A DNA stretch of 64,000 nucleotides, from positions 65,341,674-65,405,673 of the forward strand of contig NC_092350.1 of the NCBI RefSeq assembly GCF_963676685.1, read 5' to 3'. How positions within the stretch are numbered: position 1 is the stretch's first letter; every line of letters starts with the position of its first letter. Positions 35,435 through 49,005 of this stretch are shown piece after piece. A model generated the notes under the pieces. That model made no database searches, was not told the DNA's origin, and saw only the letters and a program-made list of their open reading frames with translations. The translations under genes and the position numbers were made by a program. Source of the stretch: Mytilus edulis. Taxonomy: Eukaryota > Mollusca > Bivalvia > Mytilida > Mytilidae.

Positions 35435-38400
35435 CTGAAAATGAAATTATATAAAATCAATAAACATATTTCCTGTTCACAAGGAAGCTACATTGTATTA
35501 TACCAAAAGGTAACTTCGATATTTTTTTGGTAGCCAGGTAGGGGTGTGCCATTTTTGCTTCAGTACCTATAGTTATATAGATATTTAAGAAAGATTGACC
35601 TACATGTATACTTATATACAATATTTAAAATATATATGATATTTTTAAATGTCAAATACTTCCATGCAGAAAGGTGCAAATTTAATCAGATTTGCAGAAG
35701 AATAGATTGAATTTATGTATATGGACCATAATTTACTATTGGGCTCGTTTCCTATAACTATAGAAAAGTGATAAAAATGTGTATTACTGTAAAAAAAGTT
35801 GTAACTACATCTAAAGATGCCTTTATTTTTATCAACATACAAGTGTATGCTACTCTTCCCTAGAAAAAAAATTGAAATTAACAAATTTTAAAGATTATAC
35901 GACCGTATTTTTGTGTCGTTTCTAGCGTTACTTTTCGCTTCCGAAGTGCATAACGCTGACTGATTTATAGATAATCGTCACCGGCAAATTCGTAACTTTT
36001 GCTTTCAAATAATAAAGAACATCGACCAATAAGAATAGTCAGATGAAAATGCCGAGAACTATAAGTATTTCTGTAGCAGGTGTAAGAACACTAGCGTTAC
36101 TTTGGTTTCCAATTTCGTAACGCAAATTTTAGATGATGTAATCTGCTTTGTTGTAATAGAATTCTTTATAACAATATGCAAATATGAACTCTCGCGAGAT
36201 GTTCAAACAGGTAAATCAGAGATGATTTACATTCTAGTTTTGTTCTTCGTAATAATTAAGTTAGAAAATGACGTTATCGTTATGCGTTACATTTCAAACG
36301 AAACAGAAGTCCAGTTATTTCCTTTTTTTTATTAAAATTGTTTTTGTCGTTAAGTTCTAATCATTTCCGGTCATACGTGAAACATGTGACGAACATGTGA
36401 TCACGCCCTTACGGCCGGATGTATGAAATACTAGGTCTAAACATTGTTTTTGTTTCCAACGGGATGTTAGCAAACATAATCTGTAGACTTGTTTCGTCTT
36501 GTTTAAAAAAGGAAAATACAATCTTCAAAGAGATTGCGCCGGGGGTCTATTATTTTTCTTATGTGCATAATGTTACATACGATCTTGTGTGAAAATAAAT
36601 GCCCAATGACTTGACAAAATCGATTTCAGATTTGACAGACGTTATAACACACTTTGTTTCCTGATAACGATGTAAAGGGTCCTTGGAAAATTCAATAGAA
36701 ATTACGTCTCTTATCATTGTGCCGATGATCGTTAGATTGATTTTGCTTCAGCAGTAAATATTACTGGATATTTTAGGTGAATAAAGATAATTTAATAAAA
36801 AAATACATGTTAATATACCGTTACACTTGGAATGTACAAAGTTGGTATCTTTGTCACAATTTTTAATTATTTTTTTTTATTCATGTTCTGCAAACACTTT
36901 TCAGAAACGCAATAAACTTGTCAAAGGAGAAGTAAACTTTTACCATGCATGATTTGAAAGGAAGTACTTTATTGATTTTAGCCCACTAAAGTAGGTTAAA
37001 ATGTGGAAACCATGTAGATGGTGTACAGGTCACAAATATCACATGGTGCCTATTTTAAAGATTTTAATTCCAAGTTAAAAGTTTTTTTCTTTACTGGATT
37101 TAAAGAATTTTACATTGCCAATGATTTGGAATAAATTGTATATAACTGGAATTTCAAAACCAAATATAAATACATTTTTTTGTCTAAAACATCAAGATAC
37201 AACGATTATGGTATCCTGTATCAATGAAGAAAATATAGTAATATCTGAATAAATTGTACTAATTGTTTTCAAAACAAGCACATATTTAGGAGTTTTATAA
37301 TACTGTTACATTTAAGATGGATTTTAAGAAAAAGTATACTGTTCAGATTATTTTAAGCAGATTTTGCAATAAAATAAAACTAAAAAAATGCTTTTGGTTT
37401 CTTATGGTTTCCTGTCGCGTTTAAAAAAAACTTTAATTTAACATTGAAAATAGATTTTAAATATTAACATGAAGCAAGTAACACTAGTAATCGTGTTCAT
37501 TTATGTCTTTTGAAATATATTGTGCAAAATAAAGAAAATAAAGTTTGGTTTCCTGTTTGGTTTCCGGTCACGTAAACGGTGATTCAAAATGTATTATTTT
37601 TTTCTTGAAAAACTCAATTGTTCCATTAATACTATTCTAACACCAACACAACCCACAGAATAAAAGTTAAAGTTTTAGAACTTATAAAAAAGGATACAAA
37701 AAGAAACCAAAGGCCGAATACCAAATTATGGTCCATTATATGTAGATCATACTCCAAATCAATATACAGTTATCAAACGTGAATGCATTTTAATATAGGA
37801 TGTCATTAAAAAGGAGGGTCATTTTGAAATAAAATCTCGCAAAATTATGACCCATATTTTTGGAACATCCCCGTATACCCAATAATAAGAAGTTACCCCC
37901 CGTGTATTTTTGATGCATGACAATAAAATGATGGTACTGGTAGCAATAATTAACTGAGACCTCTGACGAATAACGATAAGGATAGTTTGACGAATCACAG
38001 TAAAAATTTAATCAATTTGACGCTAACAGTTGCTGAAAATGACCATTTGACACCTGGTGGTATACATGGTATAGGGCATTACTACACCATGTACACTCTA
38101 TTCCAAACCCCCCCCCCCCCCCCTTTCACAAATTTTATGTTCTCAATGGTTTTAAGAGGATTAAACATGCAAATAGTTATGAGGGTGTAGATGGTGGTGA
38201 CAGTGGGCACAAAATATGACAAGAGATTAATGGACCAAAAAATAATGAATAGAGAATTGTGTGCCAAAAGTTTGAGAAAAATCGAATGAATAGAGATGAT
38301 AATGCAACTGTTAAAATATAAACAAAACAAAAACCATTTATAAGTTCCTTTTTAGCAGTATAACCTAGCTAATATAATTCATGAAAATTTCCTATTTTAA

Positions 38401-38850
38401 AATTTTTCCTCACCCACATAAGCATAGTTTATCCTGGAATATTACATTGTATATGCATATCTCATCATGATCATTGTTGTAAATTAAAACATTGAATAAT
38501 CTATGTACAGGAAACAGGAATTAACACCAATTGAAAGTAAACGATTACCACTTTGCACTACACAATATAAGTGTTTAAAAATCATGTAATTGTCAACTAA
38601 AGTCTGAATACATAATTCAGCAGTATAGACATTTTTACGAAGTAAAGGTTGATTGATTGTTGTTATAAAACGGTATTTGTAAGGTAGATAATGGGATTTT
38701 TAAATAAGATCCGTAGAAATTTTTAATAATTTGTCAAATTGTAGTTTTTATCATGCTTTTTTTTTCAAATTATAATAAAAATTCTGTGTCTCCTCTCTTT
38801 TTCTCACACAAAATTGTCCAGTTTTTGTATAGATTATGCATGGCAAATAA
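35435..38850. other. Upstream region of the Ig-TIR gene; no coding gene seen
   Basis: The promoter and any untranslated first exon of the receptor should lie here. The stretch 35890-36480 is less AT-rich and holds 'tttccggtcatacgtg' and 'cacgcccttacggccgga', but no core promoter could be fixed. Poly-C runs occur at about 38107-38123. 36500-38850 is otherwise plain AT-rich sequence. Confidence 0.35.
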
Positions 38851-39250
38851 CATGAATAATTATGACATCTGGCAAGGCTATTTTATTTTATTTTTTTCTG
38901 GTACGCCTTCCTAGGTCAATTATGAAGCCTGGCAACATGGGCAAGGCTATTTTCATTTTTTTCTGGGACGCCTTCCTAGGTCTAAATAATTACATGAATT
39001 ATGAAGTCTGGCAAGGCTATTTTAATTTTTTTCTGGGACGCCATCTCAGGTGATAATTGAGGGGGGATAGGAAGGGTTCTGATCCCGAAATCCCGGTCTT
39101 AAAAACACGAGATCCCGAAATCAAGGGCTTAAAAACATGAAATCCCGAGGTCCCGAAATTCGAAAAAAGAAAAGAATTCCCGGATCCCGAAAGGGTCAAT
39201 CCAGAAATCCCGAGCTTAAAAACACCGATCCCGGAGTCCCGATAAAGGTC
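38851..39250 (+). repeat. 'tctggcaaggctatttt' tandem units followed by a 'gatcccg' repeat
   Basis: Three units of about 65-80 bp (from about 38860) share 'ctggcaaggctattttat' and 'tctgggacgccttcctagg'; a further isolated unit is at 41032-41095. From 39060 a 'gatcccgaaatcccgg' repeat follows, with another copy at 39715-39930. Confidence 0.65.
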
Positions 39251-39714
39251 CTATACCCACTCATCTATTCTTTGGACTAGGAAAATAGAATTTAAGTAAT
39301 CAATTAACCAGTTGATACATTTTTCTGTATGGAAGTCTGCTATTATGGTGGAGACAGCATAAGAACTCGTAAATAAACACTGATCTGACACAGGGCTTCT
39401 CTGTTGGAGTAGATAAACCAAAGAAATATCTGCTAATAAAATTACTACCTTTCTAAATTTTGACGTGTGGTACCTATAAACTTGTCGAAAAAGGGAAAGA
39501 AGCTGTGTTTTTTATGTTTACCTGTTTACCTGTACTGCAACTCCCTCCTATATCAGGAGAACCACCAATCCTAGAATCGGTGTAATATCACTAACACTGT
39601 TAAAATCCTCTGGATTATGTTTAAAAGATAAAACTTTTAAAACTATAATAAGAGATATTTTAAAATTATCTCCTCTGGGGGATGTGACCCTATCACCATT
39701 ATTTACACTATTCT

Positions 39715-39930
39715 GGTATGAGGGGGGATAGGAGGGGTCTTGATCCCGAAATCCCGGACTTGAAAAAACGAAATCCCGATCGAGGTCCCGAATTTAAATA
39801 AAGCAAATCCCGACATCCCGAAATCCGAAAAAAAGGATTCCCGGATCCCAAAAGGGTCAATCCCGAAATCCCGAGCTTAAAAACACCCGATCCCGCAGTC
39901 CCGATAAAGGTCCCTATCCCCCCTCTGGTA
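39715..39930 (+). repeat. 'gatcccgaaatcccgg' repeat copy
   Basis: It starts 'gaggggggataggagggg' and ends 'ggtccctatccc'. This uninterrupted copy shows that the one at 5305-6665 has been split by an insertion. Confidence 0.65.
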
Positions 39931-40199
39931 TATACACACTAAAAGACGTCCGTCATTCAAATATAAAAGTTGTTCTTTCATATTAAAACGGTAAAATGTA
40001 AAAACACTATATACAAAAAGTGTTCTATCTTTTGGTATGTCCCTTCTTTTCAGCTCGGTATTTCATGCTTTTGATTACTGTTCAATTAGTATTATTGCCG
40101 TTGCTGGAATAGTTTATGTTTCTATACTATTCTGTGCATTCTCATTTAAAAATCTAAATTTTGAGCAGTCGATAACTAGCTGGCACAAATGTTCATCAT

Positions 40200-40800
40200 T
40201 GGAATTATTAATTCCTGAATAAGATCCTCTAGGTTTTCTGTCCATACCTCGCTTATCATATGTAGAAATTCATCTCTAATATACTGTAGCTTAGAGCACT
40301 TTAGTTGGAAGTGAAGTATATCTTCATTTTCCTCTGCACATAACTTGGCTGGCAAATAGGCGACACATGTCCATTGCTAAATTTAGCTCTGTGATATTGC
40401 AGGTGTATTGTCCCTGTTGCTAACTTTGCCTTTAAGGAGGCAGATGTGATGGCATATGGATTTGTGCCACAGCTTTTCCATATGTTATATATTTTCCCTT
40501 CTTTGACATTTTCGTAATTTAGGCGAGCCAGAGTAGATTTTGATTTAGCTTCATTTGTCATTTGTTTTATACAGTGATCACCGACTGTTTTATTTACCAG
40601 ATTTTTCCAAAGTTGTTTCCCAGGTGGGTTTATTATCATATGGCGATGGTAGGTCATACAACAGTTTTTGTAAACCAGCTTCCAGATTGTAGAGATTTTG
40701 TTGCTAGCTGTCCTGATGGCTAATTTTCTTTCAATTTAGTTTTCATTTCTTATGATATTTCCAAAAGATTTGAGAAATCGTTGATGTATTTCTGATTCTA
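40200..40800 (-). pseudogene. Non-LTR retrotransposon (LINE) 3'-end coding fragment
   Basis: On the minus strand, an open frame at 40657-40301 contains 'KLATGTIHLQYHRAKF', followed in a neighbouring frame (about 40340-40230) by 'LCAEENEDILHFQLKCSKL'. The order and the Cys/His spacing resemble the zinc-finger-like tail at the end of LINE ORF2. A frameshift lies between the two parts and no reverse transcriptase domain is present. The LINE clade is not determined. Confidence 0.6.
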
Positions 40801-40849
40801 TGGTAATCCGTCCAAGTAGAAGATGTTTAAATCTACTCTGCGATATGTG

Positions 40850-41478
40850 CATCCGTTAAATTCTTCATGGGAGCACCCGAAAATAACACATAAAACACAA
40901 TACAAGTATTCTTTGTTTTATTATCATCAGAGACATATAATACAATTGTATTATGTCTCTGTTATCATTGATCATCATTGATCAATTGAACTTTATATTG
41001 TTTAATTTTATCATTCGCAGTAGTCCAAATAATTATGACGTCTGGCAAGGCTATATTTTACTGATATTTTTTCTGGGCCCGGGACGCCTTACTATTCCTT
41101 GTGTTTGTCATGTTTTAACTTAGTAATAAATATAAATTCCAGCCTAACTTGACATACGTTAAAATAAGTTTTAATTTATTTCAGGCTGTTAGTTAAAGTT
41201 TTTTTTTTATAGATTTATAAAAGATGATGTGGTATGAGTGCCATTGACATGATTGAGACAACTTTCCATCTAAGAAATAATTTGTATAAAAAGTAAACCA
41301 TTATATATAATAGGTCAAAGTACGCGTGTCTCCAACACGGATCATGCATTTGGCTCACAACGAACAACACTGAAGCTATAATAGGGAAAAACACTCATGA
41401 ACCACACCAACAGGCGACAACCACGGAAAACATCAGGTTTTTCCAGTAGTTAGTTTAGTTCAAACATATTTATTTATA
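40850..41478. other. Left flank of the giant transposon
   Basis: It contains one 'tctggcaaggctat' unit and a family-A related stretch at about 41219-41440 ('aaaagatgatgtggtatgag', 'caacacggatcatgcattt'). No gene. Confidence 0.45.
41470..41478 (+). repeat. Candidate target-site duplication, left copy
   Basis: 'ttatttata' sits directly before the left terminus 'accgcgctgaag'. The same nine bases follow the right terminus at 60768-60776. AT-rich and short, so chance is possible. Confidence 0.5.
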
Positions 41479-41949
41479 ACCGCGCTGAAGTACGTCCATT
41501 ATTCATAGTTCATTATTCATTATTCACTATTCACTATTGAAAAATGAATAATGAATAATGAAATGGTTTATGTTTCATTATTCAAATTGAAGCGGTGAAT
41601 AGTGAAAAAAATATAGAAAAAATTGACTGTGACACAATAGCTATATTTTGATTCGAAATGACCATAAGAGGGTTTACGGAGGACCTAAATGCCACAAAAT
41701 GCATAAAAATGAGGAAATTTAAAAAAGAAGATGTGGTATGATTGCCAATGAGACAAATATCCAGAAAGACCACAATGACACAGACATTAACAACTATAGC
41801 TCACCGTACATCCTTCAACAATGAGCAAAGCCCATACCGCATAGTCAGCTATTAAAGGTTCCGCAACGAATATTAGAAGTCCTACATGCCGAAATACGCG
41901 TGAAAATCAAGAAATCAAGAAATAGCCAATTTTGAATAATGAAATGGAT

Positions 41950-44900
41950 ATTTTGAATAATGGAATGGATTGCGGCGACCCTTTAGCCCCCAATTAAGAA
42001 ATAGTCAATTTTGAATAATGAAATGGATATTTTGAATAATGGAATGGATTGTGGCGACCCTTTAGCCCCTATTATAGATAAACCTTATACCTCATTCGAA
42101 AGCTGATTACAAGACGAACAAAATGTATATAGTCAATATGTTCCGCTACGAATATTAGAAGACCTTAATGCCTAATTACGCGTGAAAATTAAGAAATAGT
42201 CAATTTTGAATAATGAAATGGATATTTTGAATAATGGAATGGACTGTGGCGACCCTTTAGCCCCTAATTATAGATAAACCTTATACCTCATTCGAAAGGT
42301 GATTACAAGACGAACAAAATGTATATAGTCAATATGTTCCGCAACGAATATTAGAAGACCTAAATGCCAAAATACGCGTGAAGATTAAGAAACAGCCAAT
42401 TTTGAATAATGAAATGGATATTTTAAATAATGGAATGGCTTGTGGCGACCCTTTAGCCCCTATTATAGATAAACCTTATACCTCATTCGAAAGCTGATTA
42501 CAAGACGAACAAAATGTATATAGTCAATATGTTCCGCTACGAATATTTGAAGACCTAAATGCCGAAATAGGCATGAAAATTAAGAAATGGCCAATTTTGA
42601 ATAATGAAATGGATATTTCGAATAATGGAATGGACTGCGGCGACCCTTTAGCCCCTAATTATAGATAAATCTTATACCTCATTCGAAAGCTGATTACAAG
42701 ACGAACAAAATGTATATAGTCAACATGTTTCGCAACGAATATTTGAAGACCTAAATGCCGAAATACGCGTGAAAATTAAGAAATAGCCAATTTTGAATAA
42801 TGAAATGGATATTTTGAATAATGGAATGGAGTGCGGCGACCTTTTAGACCCTAATTATAGATAAACCTTATACCTTATTCGAAATGTGATTACAAGACGA
42901 ACAAAATGTATATAGTCAATATGTTCCGCAACGAATATTAGAAGACCTAAATGCCTAATTACGCGTGAAAATTAAGAAATAGTCAATTTTGAATAATGAA
43001 ATGGATATTTTGAATAATGGAATGGAGTGCGGCGACCCTTTAGACCCCAATTATAGATAAACTTTATACCGCATTCGAAAGCTGATTACAAGACGAACAA
43101 AATGTATATAGTCAATATGTTCCGCTACGAATATTAGAAGACCTTAATGCCTAATTACGCGTGAAAATTAAGAAATAGTCAATTTTGAATAATGAAATGG
43201 ATATTTTGAATAATGGAATGGACTGTGGCGACCCTTTAGCCCCTAATTATAGATAAACCTTATACCTCATTCGATAGGTGATTACAAGACGAACAAAATG
43301 TATATAGTCAATATGTTCCGCAACGAATATTAGAAGACCTAAATGCCAAAATACGCGTGAAAATTAAGAAACAGCCAATTTTGAATAATGAAATGGATAT
43401 TTTGAATAATGGAATGGATTGTGGCGACCCTTTAGCCCCTATTATAGATAAACCTTATACCTCATTCGAAAGCTGATTACAAGACGAACAAAATGTATAT
43501 AGTCAATATGTTCCGCTACGAATATTTGAAGACCTAAATGCCGAAATAGGCATGAAAATTAAGAAATGGCAAATTTTGAATAATAAAATGGATATTTCGA
43601 ATAATGGAATGGATTGCGGCGACCCTTTAGCCCCTAATTATAGATAAATCTTATACCTCATTCGAAAGCTGATTACAAGACGAACAAGATGTATATAGTC
43701 AACATGCTCCGCAACGAATATTTGAAGACCTAAATGCCGAAATACGCGTGAAAATTAAGAAATAGCCAATTTTGAATAATGAAATGGATATTTTGAATAA
43801 TGGAATGGAGTGCGGCGACCCTTTAGACCCTAATTATAGATAAACCTTATACCTCATTCGAAATGTGATTACAAGACGAACAAAATGTATATAGTCAATA
43901 TGTTCCGCAACGAATATTAGAAGACCTTAATGCCAAAATACGCGTGAAAATTAAGAAATAGCCAATTTTGAATAATGAAATGGATATTTTGAATAATGGA
44001 ATGGAGTGCGGCGACCCTTTAGACCCTAATTATAGATAAACCTTATACCTCATTCGAAAGCTGATTACAAGACGAACAAAATGTATATAGTCAATATGTT
44101 CCGCAACGAATATTAGAAGACCTAAATGCCTGATTACGCGTGAAAATTAAGAAATAATCAATTTTGAATAATGAAATGGATATTTTGAATAATGGAATGG
44201 ACTTTGGCGACCCTTTAGACCCTAATTATAGATAAACCTTATACCTCATTCGAAAGCTGATTACAAGACGAACAAAATGTATATAGTCAATATGTTCCGC
44301 AACGAATATTAGAAGACCTAAATGCCAAAATACGCGTGAAGATTAAGAAACAGCCAATTTTGAATAATGAAATGGATATTTTGAATAATGGAATGGACTG
44401 TGGCGACCCTTTAGTCCCTATTATAGATAAACCTTATACATCATTCGAAAGCTGATTACAAGACGAACAAAATGTATATAGTCAATATGTTCTGCAACGA
44501 ATATTTGAAGACCTAAATGCCGAAATACGCATGAAAATTAAGAAATGGCCAATTTTGAATAATGAAATGGATATTTCGAATAATGGAATGGACTGCGGCG
44601 ACCCTTTAGCCCCTGATTATAGATAAATATTATACCTCATTCGAAAGCTGATTACAAGACGAACAAAATGTATATAATCAACATGCTCCGCAACGAATAT
44701 TTGAAGACCTAAATGCCAAAATACGCGTGAAGATTAAGAAACAGCCAATTTTGAATAATGAAATGGATATTTTGAATAATGGAATGGATTGTGGCGACCC
44801 TTTAGCCCCTATTATAGATAAACCTTATACCTCATTCGAAAGCTGATTACAAGACGAACAAAATGTATATAGTCAATATGTTCCGCAACGAATATTTGAA

Positions 44901-45180
44901 GACCTAAATGCCGAAATAGGCATGAAAATTAAGAAATGGCCAATTTTGAATAATGAAATGGATATTTCGAATAATGGAATGGACTGCGGCGACCCTTTAG
45001 CCCCTAATTATAGATAAATCTTATACCTCATTAGAAAGCTTATTACGAGAGGAACAAAATGTATATGGTCAACATGTTCAGCAACACATATTAGAGGAGT
45101 AACGAAGGACCTAAATATTAAAATACGCTTGAACATTAAGAAATAGCTTATTTTGAATAATGGAGTGGACTGCTGCAACC
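41950..45180 (+). repeat. Satellite array, unit about 195 bp, about 16 copies (left arm)
   Basis: The key phrases 'ttgaataatggaatgga', 'gcgaccctttagcccc', 'acaagacgaacaaaatgta', 'aacgaatattagaagacc' and 'tacgcgtgaaaattaag' recur every 195-196 bases (for example 42145, 42341, 42536, 42732). One unit at the outer end is shortened to about 80 bp. Variants alternate between 'tattagaag' and 'tatttgaag'. Confidence 0.95.
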
Positions 45181-45239
45181 ATTTGATCCCTAATCAAGAC
45201 ATTCTTTGTGGAAGAAAGAAACACACACACACAAAAAAA

Positions 45240-46413
45240 AACAAGAGTGCACACGCTGAAATGTCTCGCCTTCTTTACTAATCATTGATATTATTTTGAT
45301 AGTCTTAAATATAAAGCTTTATTACAACTGTCACATAAACTCAACATAAACCAAGAAAATGAAACATTGATCAATTAACCATGAAAATAAGGTCAAGGTC
45401 AGATGAACCATGCCAGGTAGACATGTACATCTAACAATTCTTCAATACAACAAATATAGTTGACCTATTGCTTATAAATTAAGAAAAACCGACCAAAACA
45501 CAAACACATAGCACTTAGCAATGAACCGTGAATATGAGGTCAATCAAATAAAACCTGCGCGACTGACATAATTTTATTATAGATAAGTATGTAAATAATT
45601 TCCATACACCAAATATAGTTGACTAAATGCATATAGTATTAGAAAATAGACCAAAACTCAAAAACTTAACTTTGACCACTGAACCATGAAAATGAGGTCA
45701 GGGTCAGATGACACCTGTCAGCTAGACATGTACACCTAATAATCAATCCATACACCAAATATAGTAAACATATTGCATATAGTATGAGAAAAATAGACCA
45801 AAATTCAAAAACTTAACTTTGACCACTGAACCATGAAAATGAGGTCAAGGTCAGATGACACCTGTCAGCTAGATATGTACACCTTACAATCATTCCATAC
45901 ACCAAATATAGTAGACCTTTTGTATATAGTATAAGAAAAACAGACCAAAACACAAAAAACTTAACTATAACCACTGAACCATGAAAATGAGGTCAAGGTC
46001 AGATGACACCTGTCAGTTGGACATGTACACCTTACAGTCCTTCCATACACGAACTATACTAGACCTATTGCTTATAGTATCTGAGATATAGACTTGAACA
46101 CCAAAACTTAAACCTTGTTCACCGATCCATGAAATAAGGTCGAGGTCAAGTGAAAACTGTCTGACGGACATGAGGACCTTGCAAGGTATGCACATACCAA
46201 ATATAGTTATCTTATTACTAATAATAAGAGAGAATTTAACATTACAAAAAATCTTAACTTTTTTTCAAGTAGTCACTGAACCATGAAAATGAGGTCAATG
46301 ACATTGGACATGTGGCTGACGGAAAGTTCGTAACATGAGGCATCTATATATAAAGTTTGAAGCATCCAGATCTTCTACCTTCTAAAATATAAAGTTTTTA
46401 AAAAGTAATCTAA

Positions 46414-46444
<31 letters not shown>

Positions 46445-46497
46445 TCACTATCCCTATGTCGAGCTTTCTGCAACAAAAGATGCAGGCTCGACAATAA
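45240..46497 (+). repeat. Bivalve tandem-repeat element inserted in the left arm
   Basis: It begins 'acaagagtgcacacgctg' and ends 'gatgcaggctcgacaataa'. It contains about seven to eight diverged units built on 'ccactgaaccatgaaaatga' and 'cagatgacacctgtcag', then a (CCG)n run at 46418-46442. The right arm keeps the two flanks adjacent, so this is an insertion. Confidence 0.8.
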
Positions 46498-46517
46498 AAA
46501 TTCAAAATAGAATAAAC

Positions 46518-47690
46518 ACAATGGATTTTACGATTAAAAATATGTCTGATCAGAGATAGAATACGGCGAAAGAGGTATAAATTCTGAAAAAAAAGTGGAC
46601 GCTGTTAAGGCCAATCGAGAACAGCGCTGCAATGACGAGGAAATTCTCAAATTGCAAGGATTAAGGCCGGACTCAACATGGATTGTCAAAGACATTAAAG
46701 ATGTTGACACGAAGTAAAAGTCTGCAAAATTGTAACCTTGTGCTCGAAAGGGGAAACTATTCGCACATGGGAATGTGAGAGATTAAACAAGCAGCTTTCT
46801 ACCATCTTGGCAAAGAGAGAGACCGAAAGAGCTGTGCAATTTTTGAGCTATGGGATTAAAAAATCCAGACACACCGGGTACGTTTCACGACTTTCTGATT
46901 TTTCATAAGGATGTAGGATCGAGAGTGTAAGGATAGGTTTTGTAGGTCCCAAAACTGGGTCTGAAAAACAGTGAACAGGGGATGGTGTTTTTGGGGTGAC
47001 CTAAATTGATTTTTTTATTGTTAGGATAAAGACATGAATCCAATAGTGAACATGGAGTTAGTAGTTGAAAACGTGAAAGCCCTGAGAGGTATAGTCAAAA
47101 TGAACCACCTTCGAGGGTATTCCCGGTTGAGGAAAGATCAGTTGGTTGAGAGGTGATAGAAACGAAGACAAATCTTAAATTTCATCGTCGTCCCAAACCC
47201 CACACGAGGAAGGAGATTATCACCCAGACAAAACAACTTGGGTTGAAAGGGGTTAGCAGGCTGTCGATAGATCGACTGCTAAAGAAGGTGCAGGAAAAGA
47301 TTTGGGAAGATAGGAAGGCCACTAGGGATAACATTGAGGTACATTTGCCGTAGAAAGCCTTTAAAGATGTATTTACTACCTGGAATATGACCCCATCATG
47401 GCATGGATGTGCAGACCCCCCTTGAGGTCTCTCGGGTGTCACGTGGGGAACTTATAGAATATGGGCATTGCAAGGGGCAAACCAATGTGATCATGCACTG
47501 TACCTTTGAAAAGATTAATCCAACAGGTAAGGCGGATGATGAGAACGAGAGATACTTTCACTCTGGAAACTAGATTTTCACCGCGGCCAAGGACTTGGTT
47601 GAAACCCTTGAGAAGATAGATGAACAGATCGCAGAAAAGATTGCCCGGTTGACCTCTGACAAAACTAGGGAAATGGTGAATACTTCCTCG
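46518..47690 (+). pseudogene. Polinton coiled-coil / SAP-like protein relic
   Basis: An ATG near 46520 opens a reading with 'NMSDQR' and 'WIVKDIKDVD', also present in the right arm. Later pieces in shifting frames carry basic helical SAP/LEM-like segments: 'RGYSRLRKDQLVER' (about 47113-47153) and 'LGLKGVSRLSIDRLLKK' (about 47230-47290). A helical stretch ending 'LEKIDEQIAEKIARL' lies near 47610-47660. Many stops. SAP-like modules bind DNA or chromatin in other proteins; a role here is inference. The BEL fragment follows directly. Confidence 0.5.
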
Positions 47691-48830
47691 GTCCAGTGGG
47701 GGGTGTAATTCTATTAGCTATAAATGGTTTTTGTATTTTTGACGAATACAACCAACTCAGAACGATTTGGCTATCACACCAAAATGTAATTTCTGTAATT
47801 CCTAAAATATTTGACATATGTTTAGCTAATTTCGCTCCAACTACGGCGCCCATCAACTCCAATCGCGGCAAAGTAATTACTTTAAGCAGTGCAACTCTGT
47901 TTTTAGCCATAACTAATTGCGAATGTTTTCCTTGTACAATGTAGGCGCATGCTCCATAAGCTTGTTTGCTAGCATCGGTAAAAATGTGTAATCTTGCTGT
48001 TTGTGGCGATAATCCATCGTTGTTAAGTAGTCTGGTAAATTCAACTGATTTTGTATCTTTAAGATCTGTAGATAAAGTAGTCCATTGCGTAGTTACATCT
48101 TCAGGTAAGCGTTCGTCCCATCCAAAATTACGTTTCCATAGTGACTGCATTAGTATCTTAGCTTTCACTGTCACGGGACTAAGTATGCCAAGCGGATCAA
48201 AGATTTTAGACGACTGTCGTAATATTTCTCTTTTGGTTACATCTACCATGGTTGAATCTATGTCTACTTCGGCAAATAAAAGTTTGTCGTCCGCAACATT
48301 TCAGCGCATTTCAAGTATGTTGACCTCGTTACTGGAATCTAGTACGTTTTCTGTTTCAGCAAGTTCTCGTAGTCTGTTAGAATTAGAGTTCCATGATCTG
48401 AGGTTAAAGCCTCCTTTCTGTAATAAACACCTGGAATCACGGTAAAATTGCATTAAGTCGTCTTCGGCAGTAAAACTAGTTAAAACATTATCTACAAACA
48501 AGTCTTGTGTAATTCTTGAAGCTGTTGGACTAGGATTCTCTTCAAAGTGTTTTAATAAAGTTGCATTCAGTATAAATGGTGAGCATGTAGCTCCGAATAA
48601 GACTGACTTGAAACGATATGTTGTAAACGGACTGGTTGAATCTGTTGGGTCACTTAACCAAAAAAAGCGAGTTACATCACGGTCAGATTTATGAAGTCCA
48701 ACTTGCAGAAATGCCTTTTTGATATTTGTTGTCACTGCAAACTTCGTGACAGCGGCTCTATTTCCAGCTCGAATACACTTGATTCTCGACGAATCCATCT
48801 TTTATCCTGGTCACGGCACCAATCTCGTGA
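47691..48830 (-). mobile_element. BEL/Pao LTR-retrotransposon fragment (reverse transcriptase and RNase H part)
   Basis: On the minus strand, 48798-48301 reads as a reverse transcriptase middle part with 'FSVLFGATCSPF'-like context ('KSVLFGATCSPFILNATL') and the BEL/Pao-type active site 'LFVDNVLTSF'. After a stop, 48249-47697 continues with 'KIFDPLGILSPVTVKAKIL' and 'LHIFTDASKQAYGACAY', then 'WCDSQIVLSWL' (RNase H-like). Protease, gag and integrase parts and both LTRs are missing. It sits inside the Polinton core between two Polinton genes. Confidence 0.85.
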
Positions 48831-49005
48831 TCGTATTGTATGAATAGAGAAAAAGACGTCTATACAAATGGATGATTTAATGCTGGAATACAATGACGTT
48901 TATATATAGCAACCATGACGTTACATATAGAGAGCGGTAACGCGTATAAGTACATGTATGAATCCCGCGTAATGTGATTGTCTCTATTTATCCTCGACAG
49001 GGGTG
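48831..49005. other. Spacer at the BEL/Polinton junction
   Basis: AT-rich sequence with 'tcctggtcacggcaccaat' at the BEL side. Neither an LTR pair nor a target duplication was found, so the insertion's right edge is uncertain. Confidence 0.35.

Larger units (their letters stand above)
41479..46740 (+). repeat. Left inverted arm of the Polinton
   Basis: It pairs with 56225-60767. Outer 41479-41950: near identity with the other end, including a truncated family-A repeat (41712-41860). Middle 41950-45180: satellite array. Inner 45190-45238 and 46498-46740: coding relic shared with the right arm. 45240-46497 is a later insertion absent from the right arm. Confidence 0.85.

Noticed and set aside
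41582-41773. 63-codon frame repeated at 60432-60623
   Set aside because: It is conserved only because the two arm ends are near-identical; it runs through a truncated non-coding repeat.
47696-48445. Plus-strand frames of 82 and 159 codons
   Set aside because: They are antisense shadows of the BEL/Pao coding fragment on the minus strand.
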